Source: Pseudomonadota bacterium
GTDB taxonomy: Bacteria > Pseudomonadota > Alphaproteobacteria > UBA8366 > JADFVY01
Assembly (NCBI GenBank): GCA_030671915.1
Contig: DAOVHN010000022.1
Location: forward strand, 1 to 11,658
Direction of reading: 5' to 3'
Length of the DNA: 11,658 bases
The notes under the pieces are model-generated. The model was not told the origin of the DNA. It worked only from the letters and a program-made list of their open reading frames with translations, and did no database searches. Below, piece by piece: positions 5,334 to 11,658 of the stretch (the first letter of the stretch is position 1; every line of letters starts with the position of its first letter). The translations under genes were made by a program, and so were the position numbers.

Positions 5334-6332
5334 TCAATAGGGCAGATTATTTTTTATTATCAATGGTTCCACGGCGAACAACCCAGGCAATGCCGGGTCT
5401 ATCGAAACCCGTATGGCGTGCATTCTGGCATTTCCAAATACGATAACACGGGTAATCTTGCGGTTTCTTCCGCCGGTTCGGGAATCGCGGATCGGGTTGT
5501 CGGTCCCGTAGGTATGGGCATCGCCATTTATCAACAGTACCGGCCGGTCGAATATCTCCGCATTCTCTGCGATGGCGGCCTTGGCATCCGCGAAACTACG
5601 TCGCGGCGCATGGGAGCTGAAAATATCCGCATGGAACATGAGGACGATGCCCGCGCTATCATTTTCCAACGCGGTCCGGAAAGTGGTTCTTATCCACTCG
5701 ATATTGGCCGCGTTCCGTGTATCGAATTCCTTGCGGTCGTCACCCAGATTGTTGTCGGCCCCGACCATATGGACTGTCGCGAAGGTCACCCCGCCATGCA
5801 ACCAGCTGGCGTTTTCTGCCATGTCGGGGTGGTTGGCACCGTCCGCCTGGCGCGTAACGGGGACCGGGACGCGGCCCATACTGAGGGGGGTGTTGAAAAA
5901 GATCCGCCGCAACTCGCCCAGTCTTTCTCGCGTATCGTAGCCGCCGGCCAGAACCCTGTCGCAATCGGCCCAGTCGTTATCGCCGGGCGTATAAATCAGG
6001 GGGCCGTCGAAGCTGTCGAAATAGCTTCTGATGGTGAGAAAATAGTCGGTGGAACAGTTCGACAACCCGCTCTTTACGTCGCCGACATGGACGGTGAACG
6101 CGGGTTTGTCATCGTTAACCCCGGCTATGAGATTTTCCAGCCGTTCGAAATCGGCGGGTGCTCGGTAGGGCATGTCGCCGAAGGCGACGAAATGAAAAAC
6201 TGAAAGGTCGGCGGGCTCCGGATCGCTCTGCGCCAGGGCCAGTCCAGCCGGGGAAAACACGATTACGGCAGCGCCACACAGCAACTGGAGGATCAGAATT
6301 GCAAGATGTCTGTCGCGCATTGCCCTCGTCAC
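5334..6332 (-). CDS. Secreted calcineurin-like metallophosphoesterase
   Basis: A 332-residue protein. Signal peptide in residues 5-34 (MRDRHLAILILQLLCGAAVIVF to about LALAQ). The metallophosphoesterase motifs follow in order: FGDMPY (51-56), VHVGDVKSG (81-89), TPGDNDW (115-121), LMFHAD (231-236) and NGDAHTY (269-275). The pattern is the di-metal calcineurin fold, acting on a phosphoester in the periplasm or outside the cell; the substrate cannot be read from the sequence. The first motif has Asp-Met-Pro where the classic motif is Asp-x-His, so one metal ligand is missing or replaced. The listed start is GTG 6332; ATG at 6320 gives an equally good signal peptide and neither has a clear ribosome site. 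Single gene, terminated upstream by the DUF2914 terminator at 6464-6504. Confidence 0.85.
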   Translation of the reverse strand: MTRAMRDRHLAILILQLLCGAAVIVFSPAGLALAQSDPEPADLSVFHFVAFGDMPYRAPADFERLENLIAGVNDDKPAFTVHVGDVKSGLSNCSTDYFLTIRSYFDSFDGPLIYTPGDNDWADCDRVLAGGYDTRERLGELRRIFFNTPLSMGRVPVPVTRQADGANHPDMAENASWLHGGVTFATVHMVGADNNLGDDRKEFDTRNAANIEWIRTTFRTALENDSAGIVLMFHADIFSSHAPRRSFADAKAAIAENAEIFDRPVLLINGDAHTYGTDNPIRDSRTGGRNRKITRVIVFGNARMHAIRVSIDPALPGLFAVEPLIIKNNLPY

Positions 6333-6463
6333 CGGAAGCCAAATACCGTTCAGGTTTTACAGGACCCGGGGCCTGGGCAACAGAAAATTGAGAAGCGTCG
6401 ACGATGCTCCGCCTTGAACCGCCGGAGAAATATGGGCGGGCGCTCACTCGACAACAACACTGG

Positions 6464-6504
6464 AAAAAAAGGCGCGCCGGTGCGGAAGTTCCGCACGGCG
6501 CGCC
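6464..6504 (-). terminator. Rho-independent terminator of the first DUF2914 gene
   Basis: On the - strand a long G+C-rich hairpin is followed by seven T residues (A-run 6464-6470). The arms are GGCGCGCC (6497-6504) and GGCGCGCC (6471-6478), continuing inward as TGCGGAA/TTCCGCA with a single-base bulge. It lies 43 bases beyond the stop of the DUF2914 gene at 6548. Confidence 0.9.
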
Positions 6505-6547
6505 CAGTAGAGGGTCGGCCGGGGGCTGAAATCGGCCGTCCCGTCAA

Positions 6548-7234
6548 TTAGTTCTCTGCCAGCACGGCGTCTTTCGGAGCGAAATTCAGCGTGCGAACTT
6601 CCAGAACCTCGTCTTGCTCATTTACGATTTCGACCTTCCACTCGCCCGGCATATCTTCGGGAAGCAACTGGGTCGACCAGATGCGCCAATGATCGGCCCG
6701 CACTTTAAACGAGGCCTTGAACGCCAGCTCGCCGCCATGGATCCAGCGATGCGTAATCTTCTGGCCCGACATGTCCTGTAACTCGCTGAAGAACGAGATT
6801 GCCTGGTGAGGATTTTCCAGATTGATGATTTTGTCGGCGGGATAGCGTTTGGAGATTTTTGTCGTAAACTGCGCCATCGTGACGGCCGGTTCCGGAACCA
6901 GCGGCAGCAAAAGCTTTCTGTCACCGTCTGGATCCGCGGCAGCAGCGTTGTTGCCCTTGCCCTTGCCCTTACCGTTTCCGCCAGCGTTTCCACCGCCGTT
7001 TCCACCGCCGTTTCCACCGCCGTTTCCGCCACCGTTTCCACCACCGTTGCCGCCGTTATTCTTGGCGTTAGCGATTTTCGACGTGAACATGCCGCTATCG
7101 GTGTCAACAGTAACGGGCGCCGCCAGCGACAAAACGAAGACCACCGCCGCACCAAAAATCGCCGCCGCCACACTGATGCCGCGACTGGCCGTAACCTTTT
7201 TCGCTCTTCGGTCGATCTTTGTCCTGCTACACAT
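6548..7234 (-). CDS. DUF2914-like envelope protein with Gly/Asn-rich linker (copy A)
   Basis: A 228-residue protein. A basic N-terminus (SRTKIDRRAKK) precedes one hydrophobic segment (about 20-42), which is a signal peptide or membrane anchor. A low-complexity linker of GGGN repeats (about 60-84) with a GKGKGKGN end follows, then a C-terminal domain (about 119-222) with the pattern I recognise as DUF2914: ITHRWIHGGELAF, RIWSTQLLPEDMPGEWKVEIV. Most of the protein should lie outside the inner membrane. The domain's function is unknown. Hand alignment over 101 residues with the adjacent copy B gives 75 identities, with the N-terminal third far less similar. Start ATG 7234 has AGGGGATGAGAA before it, and a CtrA-type box begins 57 bases upstream. 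Its own terminator follows. Confidence 0.85.
   Translation of the reverse strand: MCSRTKIDRRAKKVTASRGISVAAAIFGAAVVFVLSLAAPVTVDTDSGMFTSKIANAKNNGGNGGGNGGGNGGGNGGGNGGGNAGGNGKGKGKGNNAAAADPDGDRKLLLPLVPEPAVTMAQFTTKISKRYPADKIINLENPHQAISFFSELQDMSGQKITHRWIHGGELAFKASFKVRADHWRIWSTQLLPEDMPGEWKVEIVNEQDEVLEVRTLNFAPKDAVLAEN
6974..7057. repeat. 12-bp minisatellite, copy A (about 7 units)
   Basis: Units of 12 bases based on GTTTCCACCGCC: three perfect units in the middle (6986-7021) flanked by four degenerate ones. On the - strand it encodes the GGGN linker. Length changes by whole units would keep the reading frame. Confidence 0.85.
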
Positions 7235-7290
7235 TTCTCATCCCCTGGTAGAAGGTTTCCGGTGCTTGGCCCACACTCAAGCCCGGAAAC

Positions 7291-7307
7291 GTTAATAATC
7301 TCTTAAC
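7291..7307 (-). promoter_or_regulatory. CtrA-type box upstream of DUF2914 copy A
   Basis: Gene-sense sequence GTTAAGAGATTATTAAC: two TTAA half-sites with a 7-base spacer. The nearer TTAA ends 57 bases before the ATG, identical to the distance at copy B. It matches the spacer pattern of the other boxes in this window. Confidence 0.6.
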
Positions 7308-7350
7308 TGTCCATACAACGGCTCAACGCGGCATTTATTCCCTGTTAACC

Positions 7351-7389
7351 AAAAAAAGCGCGCCAGTCCGGCATTCCGAACGGCGCACC
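7351..7389 (-). terminator. Rho-independent terminator of DUF2914 copy B
   Basis: On the - strand an imperfect G+C-rich hairpin (GGTGCGCC against GGCGCGC, with mismatches inward around GTTCGG and CCGGAC) is followed by seven T residues (A-run 7351-7357). It is homologous in position and flanks to the terminator after copy A. Confidence 0.85.
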
Positions 7390-7431
7390 AAGTTTAGGAT
7401 TGGCCGGGGGCTGAATCGGCCATCCTGTATC

Positions 7432-8130
7432 TCAACTCGTTGCCAGGAACTCGATGCCTTCGGGGGCGTAGTTCAGCGTGCGGACCTGCAGAACTTCGCC
7501 TTCCCCGTCGACGACCTCGACCTTCCACTCGCCCGGCATGTCGTCGGGAAGCAGCTGGGTCGACCAGATCCGCCAGCGGCTGGCCCGGATCTTGAAGCTG
7601 GCCTTGAACTTCAGCTCGTCGCCGTAATACCACATATGGGTAATTTCCTTGCCGGACATATCCTTGAGCTCGCTGAAGAAGGACACTGCCTGGTGCGGGT
7701 TGTCGAGGCTGGTGATTTCGTCGGCCGGATAGCGCTTGCTGATCCGCGTCGTGAAAAGCGCCATGGTGATCTCTTCTTTCGGCGGCAGCAGAATCAGCAA
7801 GCGGTCGCCACCGGGCTCTGCAAACGCAACATCGACTTCATTGCCGGCCTTGTTGTGGCCCTTGCCCTTGCCATTACCGTTACCGTTTCCACCGCCGTTT
7901 CCACCGCCGTTTCCACCGCCGTTTCCACCGCCGTTTCCACCGCCGTTTCCACCCTTGCCGGCATAGGCGCTGTTCGACGCAAGGCCGGTATCGAGGTCGA
8001 AGGTGATCGGCGCCGCCAATGAAAGAATGAAAATCGCCGCCGCGGCTATGCTCAGCGCCGCGATCTTGCCGCTGGCGCGAGTCGCCGAGGTCCGTTGTGC
8101 TTTCCGGTCCGAGTTCGTTATCGCAGTCAT
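7432..8130 (-). CDS. DUF2914-like envelope protein with Gly/Asn-rich linker (copy B)
   Basis: A 232-residue paralogue of the downstream gene. One hydrophobic segment (about 22-42: KIAALSIAAAAIFILSLAA) is followed by a possible signal-peptidase site AYA, then GGGN repeats (about 60-82), a GNGKGKG end, and the DUF2914-like domain (about 123-226; ITHMWYYGDELKFKASF, RIWSTQLLPDDMPGEWKVEVV). The C-terminal domain is 75 of 101 residues identical to copy A. The start ATG 8130 has AGGGGACGAACA before it, and a CtrA-type box is 57 bases upstream. It is a separate transcription unit ending at the terminator 7351-7389. The linker could span peptidoglycan or act as a flexible stalk; that is inference. No enzymatic residues are recognised. 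Confidence 0.85.
   Translation of the reverse strand: MTAITNSDRKAQRTSATRASGKIAALSIAAAAIFILSLAAPITFDLDTGLASNSAYAGKGGNGGGNGGGNGGGNGGGNGGGNGNGNGKGKGHNKAGNEVDVAFAEPGGDRLLILLPPKEEITMALFTTRISKRYPADEITSLDNPHQAVSFFSELKDMSGKEITHMWYYGDELKFKASFKIRASRWRIWSTQLLPDDMPGEWKVEVVDGEGEVLQVRTLNYAPEGIEFLATS
7885..7953. repeat. 12-bp minisatellite, copy B (5.75 perfect units)
   Basis: GTTTCCACCGCC is repeated perfectly five times (7885-7944), followed by a partial unit of nine bases. It encodes the GGGN linker of copy B on the - strand. The perfection of the units, compared with the more worn copy A, suggests recent expansion or gene-conversion-like homogenisation. Confidence 0.9.
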
Positions 8131-8186
8131 TGTTCGTCCCCTTGTTTCACCTTCCTGGCTGGATCCTGTTTTCCCGAGCCTGAAAA

Positions 8187-8203
8187 GTTAATGAAACGTT
8201 AAT
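8187..8203 (-). promoter_or_regulatory. CtrA-type box upstream of DUF2914 copy B
   Basis: Gene-sense sequence ATTAACGTTTCATTAAC: two TTAA half-sites with a 7-base spacer. The nearer TTAA ends 57 bases before the ATG, the same distance as at copy A although the spacer differs at five of seven positions. Confidence 0.6.
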
Positions 8204-8246
8204 TAGGAGAACAACGAACCTGTAGGGCGTTTATTCCGTATTATCC

Positions 8247-8268
8247 AAAAAAAACCGAAAAATTTTCG
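8247..8268 (-). terminator. Possible weak terminator after the CobB/DsrN gene
   Basis: On the - strand an A+T-rich dyad (CGAAAA/TTTTCG, 8256-8268) is followed by GG and eight T residues. The stem is too weak for confidence. The T-run and the following GGAATAAA-like bases resemble those after copy B's terminator, so this may be the outer edge of the duplicated unit. Confidence 0.3.
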
Positions 8269-8345
8269 ATAAATCCAGAAAACCGCATAGCATAAGGGGC
8301 TTTTCCTACGGAATCTATTTGTCGAAAGCAGCAGGTCAGGGTGGA

Positions 8346-9773
8346 TTATCGAACCGCAACGGGGCTCTTGGCGGCTGTGCGGCCCTTGCCTTTTCGGCAG
8401 GCCCGCACGAACGCTACAAACCGTCCTGCCCAGCGGTGTCCCTCGACGTCGCGCAAATGGCTGAAGCCTGCCAGCAGGTTGCCCTGGACAATGCCGTCAT
8501 GTTGTCCGTCGATGCCATGGCCACGCACCACACGCCAGGCGTAGGTCACATCGTCCCGCAGGTTTTCCAGTGAGGCGTAATGGAATTCGTGGACCGGTAT
8601 GCGGGCCGGTACGCCGGTCCTGGACGGCGGCAGCGGCCAGGGGCCGGCGCCGGTCTCCTCCAGCACCACATAGCCGCGGCCCTGCGGGCGCGGATGCATG
8701 ACCGCGTCGCCGGGGATGACGCCGACCATCTCGCGCGTCTCCCCCCGCCAGGTCAGGCTGCGCGACAGATACATCAGTCCGCCGCATTCGGCGTAGGTGG
8801 GTATCCCGCCTTCGATTGCCGAGCGCATGCTGGCCAGCATGGTCTGATTGGCCTCAAGGGCCGCCATCTGGGTTTCCGGGAAGCCACCGCCGATGAACAG
8901 CCCGTCCACATCCGGCAGCGCGGCGTCTTCCAGGCAGTCGAACGGTACGACTTCTGCGCCCGCCGATTCCAGCGCCTCCAGGTCGTCGGGGTAGTAGAAG
9001 CCGAAGGCCGCGTCGCGGGCGACGCCGATGCGGATGTCTTTCGATCGCGGCGCGGAGTCCGGAATAGCGGCGAGCACGGCGCAAGGACCGTCGGCGTTGC
9101 GGGCGATCTCCACGATGCGGTCGAGGTCGACATTGTCGGACACCGCCTCGGCAAGCAGATCGACCGACCGGTCCGCCTCGCCGGCCTCGTTGGTGGGCAC
9201 CAGGCCGAGATGCCGTTCTGGGATTTCCAATGCGGGGTCGCGGCCGAGCGCGCCCAGTACCGGCAGATCGGTGTAATATTCCAATGCCGCGCGCAGCTTG
9301 CCCTCATGGCGTGGGCCGCCGACTTTGTTTAGCACCACGCCGGCGATGCGCACGCCGGGATCGAAATTAATATAGCCCAGCACCAGGGGCGCGATACCGC
9401 GAGTCATGCCCAGCGTATCTATGACGAGGACGACCGGTGCCCCCAGTAGCGCCGCCAGCGCCGCGTTGCTGTCGCGCCCCTCGACGTCGACGCCGTCGAA
9501 CAGGCCCTTGTTGGTCTCGACGATGGAAATATCCGCGACCGTATCGCGGCGACAGAAGGCGGCGATGATCTCCGCTTCCCGCATGCAATGAAAGTCCAGA
9601 TTGCAGCAAGGCTTGCCCGCGGCCCGGCTAAGCCACATCGGATCGATATAGTCCGGGCCCTTCTTGAAAGGTTGCACCGCCATGCCGCGGCGCGTCAGCG
9701 CGGCGGCAAGGCCGGTCGTGAATGTGGTCTTGCCGGAGGATTTATGGGTCGCCGCGATCAGCAGATGCGCCAT
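8346..9773 (-). CDS. dsrN: CobB/CbiA-type a,c-diamide synthase; probable DsrN (sirohaem amidase)
   Basis: A 475-residue two-domain glutamine-dependent amidotransferase. The N-terminal ATP-binding domain begins AATHKSSGKTT (7-17) and PFKKGPDYIDP (35-45), the standard cobyrinate a,c-diamide synthase lead. The C-terminal class I glutaminase domain has FIGGGFPE (293-300), the nucleophile Cys330 in AECGGLMYL, and a late HEFHYASLEN with the expected histidine. CobB/CbiA amidate the a and c side chains of cobyrinate; homologous DsrN is proposed to amidate sirohaem for sulfite reductase DsrAB. No cobalamin gene is nearby, while an NrfD-type DsrP gene lies two genes upstream, so DsrN is the better reading (inferred). 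It starts 9 bases after the preceding stop, with TAAGG as a ribosome site, as the last gene of the operon seen here. Confidence 0.85.
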   Translation of the reverse strand: MAHLLIAATHKSSGKTTFTTGLAAALTRRGMAVQPFKKGPDYIDPMWLSRAAGKPCCNLDFHCMREAEIIAAFCRRDTVADISIVETNKGLFDGVDVEGRDSNAALAALLGAPVVLVIDTLGMTRGIAPLVLGYINFDPGVRIAGVVLNKVGGPRHEGKLRAALEYYTDLPVLGALGRDPALEIPERHLGLVPTNEAGEADRSVDLLAEAVSDNVDLDRIVEIARNADGPCAVLAAIPDSAPRSKDIRIGVARDAAFGFYYPDDLEALESAGAEVVPFDCLEDAALPDVDGLFIGGGFPETQMAALEANQTMLASMRSAIEGGIPTYAECGGLMYLSRSLTWRGETREMVGVIPGDAVMHPRPQGRGYVVLEETGAGPWPLPPSRTGVPARIPVHEFHYASLENLRDDVTYAWRVVRGHGIDGQHDGIVQGNLLAGFSHLRDVEGHRWAGRFVAFVRACRKGKGRTAAKSPVAVR

Positions 9774-9782
9774 GAATATACC

Positions 9783-10790
9783 TTACGCGGCGATTCCCAG
9801 ATACGCCTTGTTGCGGTTGCGCCAGAGAGTTTCGGCCTCGGCTTGCGCCTTTTCGGCGCTCTCGTAGCGGTGCCAGCTCTTCAATACGATGGCCAGCGTG
9901 CCGGTGATCGCGGCCTCGGCATAGGCGTCCTCCGCCTCGCCGCTCCAGATGGCCTTCAGCCGCGTGATATCCATTTCCGGGTCGGTCGGTTGAACTGCGT
10001 CCTCCAACAGGGGCGGCCAGTCCTCGGAACCCGCGACCCCGTCCCTCACCGTGCGCGTCTCGGTCAGTTTGCTGGGGCGCCGCTCGATCTCGCCGCCCTC
10101 GCCGCGGAACACCACCATGTTCTTCTCGCCCAGCAGCAGCGCCGCCTGCTGGTGGATGTCCATATAGTTGGGATGGAAGATGCCCTGGATTGTCAGCGGC
10201 GCGCCGAAGGGGTTCAGCATCCGTGCGATGGTGTGCACCGGTGAGCGCAGCCCCATGACCGGCCGCAGCTCGATGATTTCCTGCAGGCGCGGGCTCAGGT
10301 CCGCCAGCGGCAGGTAGGCGAAATTTCGCGCCTTTATATGGTCCGCCGATTCCGACAGACTGTGGGCGACGGGAATGCCCAGCACCTCCAGGGTTTCGCG
10401 GGTATAGAGGCGGCCCGGCGTATGGCCTTCCGCGCCATGCATGAAGACGCGCATGCCGTTTTGCGCCAGCAGCAGGGCGGCCAGCAGGAACCAGGGAAGC
10501 TGCCTGCGCTTGCCGGCATAGGACGACCAGTCGATATCGATTTCCGGCGCGGGGGAGGGCAGGGCGAACAGGTTGCGGGCCGCGCGCACGAAGCCGGCGA
10601 TTTCCTGCCCGTCCTCTTCCTTGACGCGCAGCAACATAAGGAAGGCGCCAAGCTGTTCGGGCATCGCCTCGCCGCGCAGGATCATGCCCATGGCGGCCTC
10701 GGCTTCCTCGATCGTCAGCGAACGGGTCAGCGATTTGCCGCGCCCGAGGATGCGGACATATTGCGCGAAGGGATGCTCGTCTCTCAACAT
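9783..10790 (-). CDS. TrpD2-like protein (glycosyltransferase family 3 fold), phosphoribosyl motif missing
   Basis: A 335-residue protein from ATG 10790. It starts with the helical N-terminal domain of the anthranilate phosphoribosyltransferase fold (EEAEAAMGMILRGEAMPEQLGAFLMLLRVKEEDGQEIAGFVRA, about 28-70) and then the catalytic domain. Where TrpD has the PRPP-binding GTGGD motif, this protein has YAGKRRQLPW (91-100), so it should not be an anthranilate phosphoribosyltransferase; this agrees with the TrpD2/YbiB-like group, for which nucleic-acid binding is reported. Other family landmarks remain: EVLGIP, HSLSES, LRPVMGLRSPVHTIARMLNPFGAP. The frame is open upstream to 11060, but there it only overlaps the DsrP gene. 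ATG 10790 has GGAG six bases before it and follows the DsrP stop by one base (TGACATG), indicating coupling. Its role inside a dsr-type operon is unknown. Confidence 0.82.
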   Translation of the reverse strand: MLRDEHPFAQYVRILGRGKSLTRSLTIEEAEAAMGMILRGEAMPEQLGAFLMLLRVKEEDGQEIAGFVRAARNLFALPSPAPEIDIDWSSYAGKRRQLPWFLLAALLLAQNGMRVFMHGAEGHTPGRLYTRETLEVLGIPVAHSLSESADHIKARNFAYLPLADLSPRLQEIIELRPVMGLRSPVHTIARMLNPFGAPLTIQGIFHPNYMDIHQQAALLLGEKNMVVFRGEGGEIERRPSKLTETRTVRDGVAGSEDWPPLLEDAVQPTDPEMDITRLKAIWSGEAEDAYAEAAITGTLAIVLKSWHRYESAEKAQAEAETLWRNRNKAYLGIAA

Positions 10791-10791
10791 G

Positions 10792-11658
10792 TCAGGCTCC
10801 GGCCGGGATCGCGCCTTTCGGCTCCGGCTTCGTATGGTGGGGGTCCACTGCACTGTCTGCCAGGGTTGTCGGCAGGAAGGGCAGAACCCGGACCGCCAGT
10901 GCCACCATAAGCAGGGCGAATGCCGCGCCGCCGATTCCGAGACCGATCTCGTACCAGCTTGGCGAATACTGCGCAACGGCGCCGTCCGCGAAGCTGCTGG
11001 CGACCTCCATGCCGGGGAACAGTACCAGCGGATAGGCCTGCCCGCCGACGATGATGACATAGACCTGCACCAGCCCGCCCAGGGTCACCAGGAGCGAGGC
11101 CAGGATCGTACCGCCGCGCGTGCCGGCGGTCATGGGCAGGAACAGCAGGGCCAGCGGGACGATGCCGCCCAGGATCACCTGGCCCCACCAGAACAGTGTC
11201 GTAAAGATGCCACCGTCCAGCAGAAGGAAGCGCTCGACGCCGGCATGTTCGGCGGCGTAGAGGTTGGTCAGATGCTGGGTGGCGGTGAAATACAGCACTG
11301 CGGCGATGAAGATCGCCAGCAGCTTTCCCATGCGCCCGAGCAGGTGTGCGCCCAGCGGTCTCCCGGTCCAGGCGCACGACGCCATCGTGACCAGCAGGAA
11401 GATCGCCAGCCCGAAGGAAAACGACATGGCGATGAACAGCGGCGCCATCACTGCGGCATCATAGGCCTCGCGCGCCACCAGGAAACCGAAGATCGAGCCC
11501 GTGCCGGTGGTCAGGATCAGCCGCCAGATAAAGGCGACCCAGCCCGCCGCGGTGGCGAAGCGCTGCATGCGGCGTTCCATCTGGAACCACAGATAGACCG
11601 CGACTATCACCATGAAGCCGTTATAGAGATAGATGTTCCAGGCGAAGATCGACTTGAA
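10792..11658 (-). CDS. dsrP: NrfD-family integral membrane protein, probable DsrP, partial
   Basis: The frame is open to the right edge, so the N-terminus is missing; 288 residues are visible. They start FKSIFAWNIYLYNGF and contain about eight hydrophobic segments, with the family landmarks WGQVILGGIVPLALLF and the closing YSPSWYEIGLGIGGAAFALL. The NrfD/PsrC family passes electrons between quinone and periplasmic redox partners. DsrP is the member in the DsrMKJOP complex of sulfur oxidisers and sulfate reducers. The DsrP call rests on the CobB-type gene downstream, matching the dsrP-dsrN order known from Allochromatium vinosum; other NrfD-type subunits cannot be excluded from the C-terminus alone. 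The hydrophilic end (PHHTKPEPKG) is cytoplasmic or periplasmic tail. Confidence 0.8.
   Translation of the reverse strand, partial: FKSIFAWNIYLYNGFMVIVAVYLWFQMERRMQRFATAAGWVAFIWRLILTTGTGSIFGFLVAREAYDAAVMAPLFIAMSFSFGLAIFLLVTMASCAWTGRPLGAHLLGRMGKLLAIFIAAVLYFTATQHLTNLYAAEHAGVERFLLLDGGIFTTLFWWGQVILGGIVPLALLFLPMTAGTRGGTILASLLVTLGGLVQVYVIIVGGQAYPLVLFPGMEVASSFADGAVAQYSPSWYEIGLGIGGAAFALLMVALAVRVLPFLPTTLADSAVDPHHTKPEPKGAIPAGA

Noticed and set aside
6974..7953. Possible CRISPR-like array from the regularly spaced repeats
   Set aside because: The repeats are contiguous 12-bp units without spacers, in frame within genes encoding a GGGN linker.
10791..11060. Longer N-terminus of the TrpD2-like protein
   Set aside because: The extension only reads through the DsrP gene in another frame; ATG 10790 has a good ribosome site one base after the DsrP stop.

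Overview
The window looks like part of an alphaproteobacterial chromosome. Coding DNA is G+C-rich, intergenic promoters are sharply A+T-rich, and four intergenic sites match the alphaproteobacterial CtrA cell-cycle box (TTAA-N7-TTAA). The right end carries what looks like the tail of a reverse-type dissimilatory sulfite reductase (rDsr) sulfur-oxidation cluster (dsrP, a TrpD2-like gene, dsrN), so a sulfur-oxidising alphaproteobacterium is my best guess. That guess is inferred from gene order and families; dsrAB itself is not in the window.

Left part (1-2057): the C-terminal end of a class A penicillin-binding protein (PBP1A type, + strand) converges on a multi-pass membrane diguanylate cyclase (- strand). 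Then comes a 573-base A+T-rich intergenic region holding one full CtrA-type box, two TTAACCAT half-sites and a perfect inverted repeat. It leads into a secreted SleB-type cell-wall hydrolase (2631-3164, +).

Centre (3298-6332): a small alanine-rich coiled-coil lipoprotein ending in a C-terminal lysine (+) converges, 12 bases apart, on an L,D-transpeptidase (-). This layout suggests a Braun-lipoprotein-like outer-membrane tether and its cross-linking enzyme. The L,D-transpeptidase follows a monohaem cytochrome c and appears to begin at a non-AUG codon (ATT) overlapping the cytochrome stop. Upstream lies an unlisted 20-residue single-TM small ORF with a good Shine-Dalgarno and a CtrA-type box in front of it. 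Next is a secreted calcineurin-like phosphoesterase.

Right part (6464-8345): two tandem paralogous genes encode an N-terminal membrane segment, a Gly/Asn-rich repeat linker and a DUF2914-like C-terminal domain. Each has a CtrA-type box exactly 57 bases before its start codon, a similar Shine-Dalgarno and a rho-independent terminator, so the duplicated unit of about 0.9 kb includes its control elements. The linker DNA is a 12-bp minisatellite.

Far right (8346-11658): a tight - strand operon runs dsrP (NrfD-type membrane quinol-interacting protein, cut by the window edge), then a TrpD2/glycosyltransferase-3-like gene without the usual phosphoribosyl-binding motif, then a CobB/CbiA-type amidase that is probably DsrN (sirohaem amidase) rather than a cobalamin gene.

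The unifying theme in the left and centre is the cell envelope (PBP1A, SleB hydrolase, lipoprotein, L,D-transpeptidase) plus a candidate cell-cycle regulon: all four full CtrA-type boxes share orientation relative to their genes and a conserved spacer pattern.
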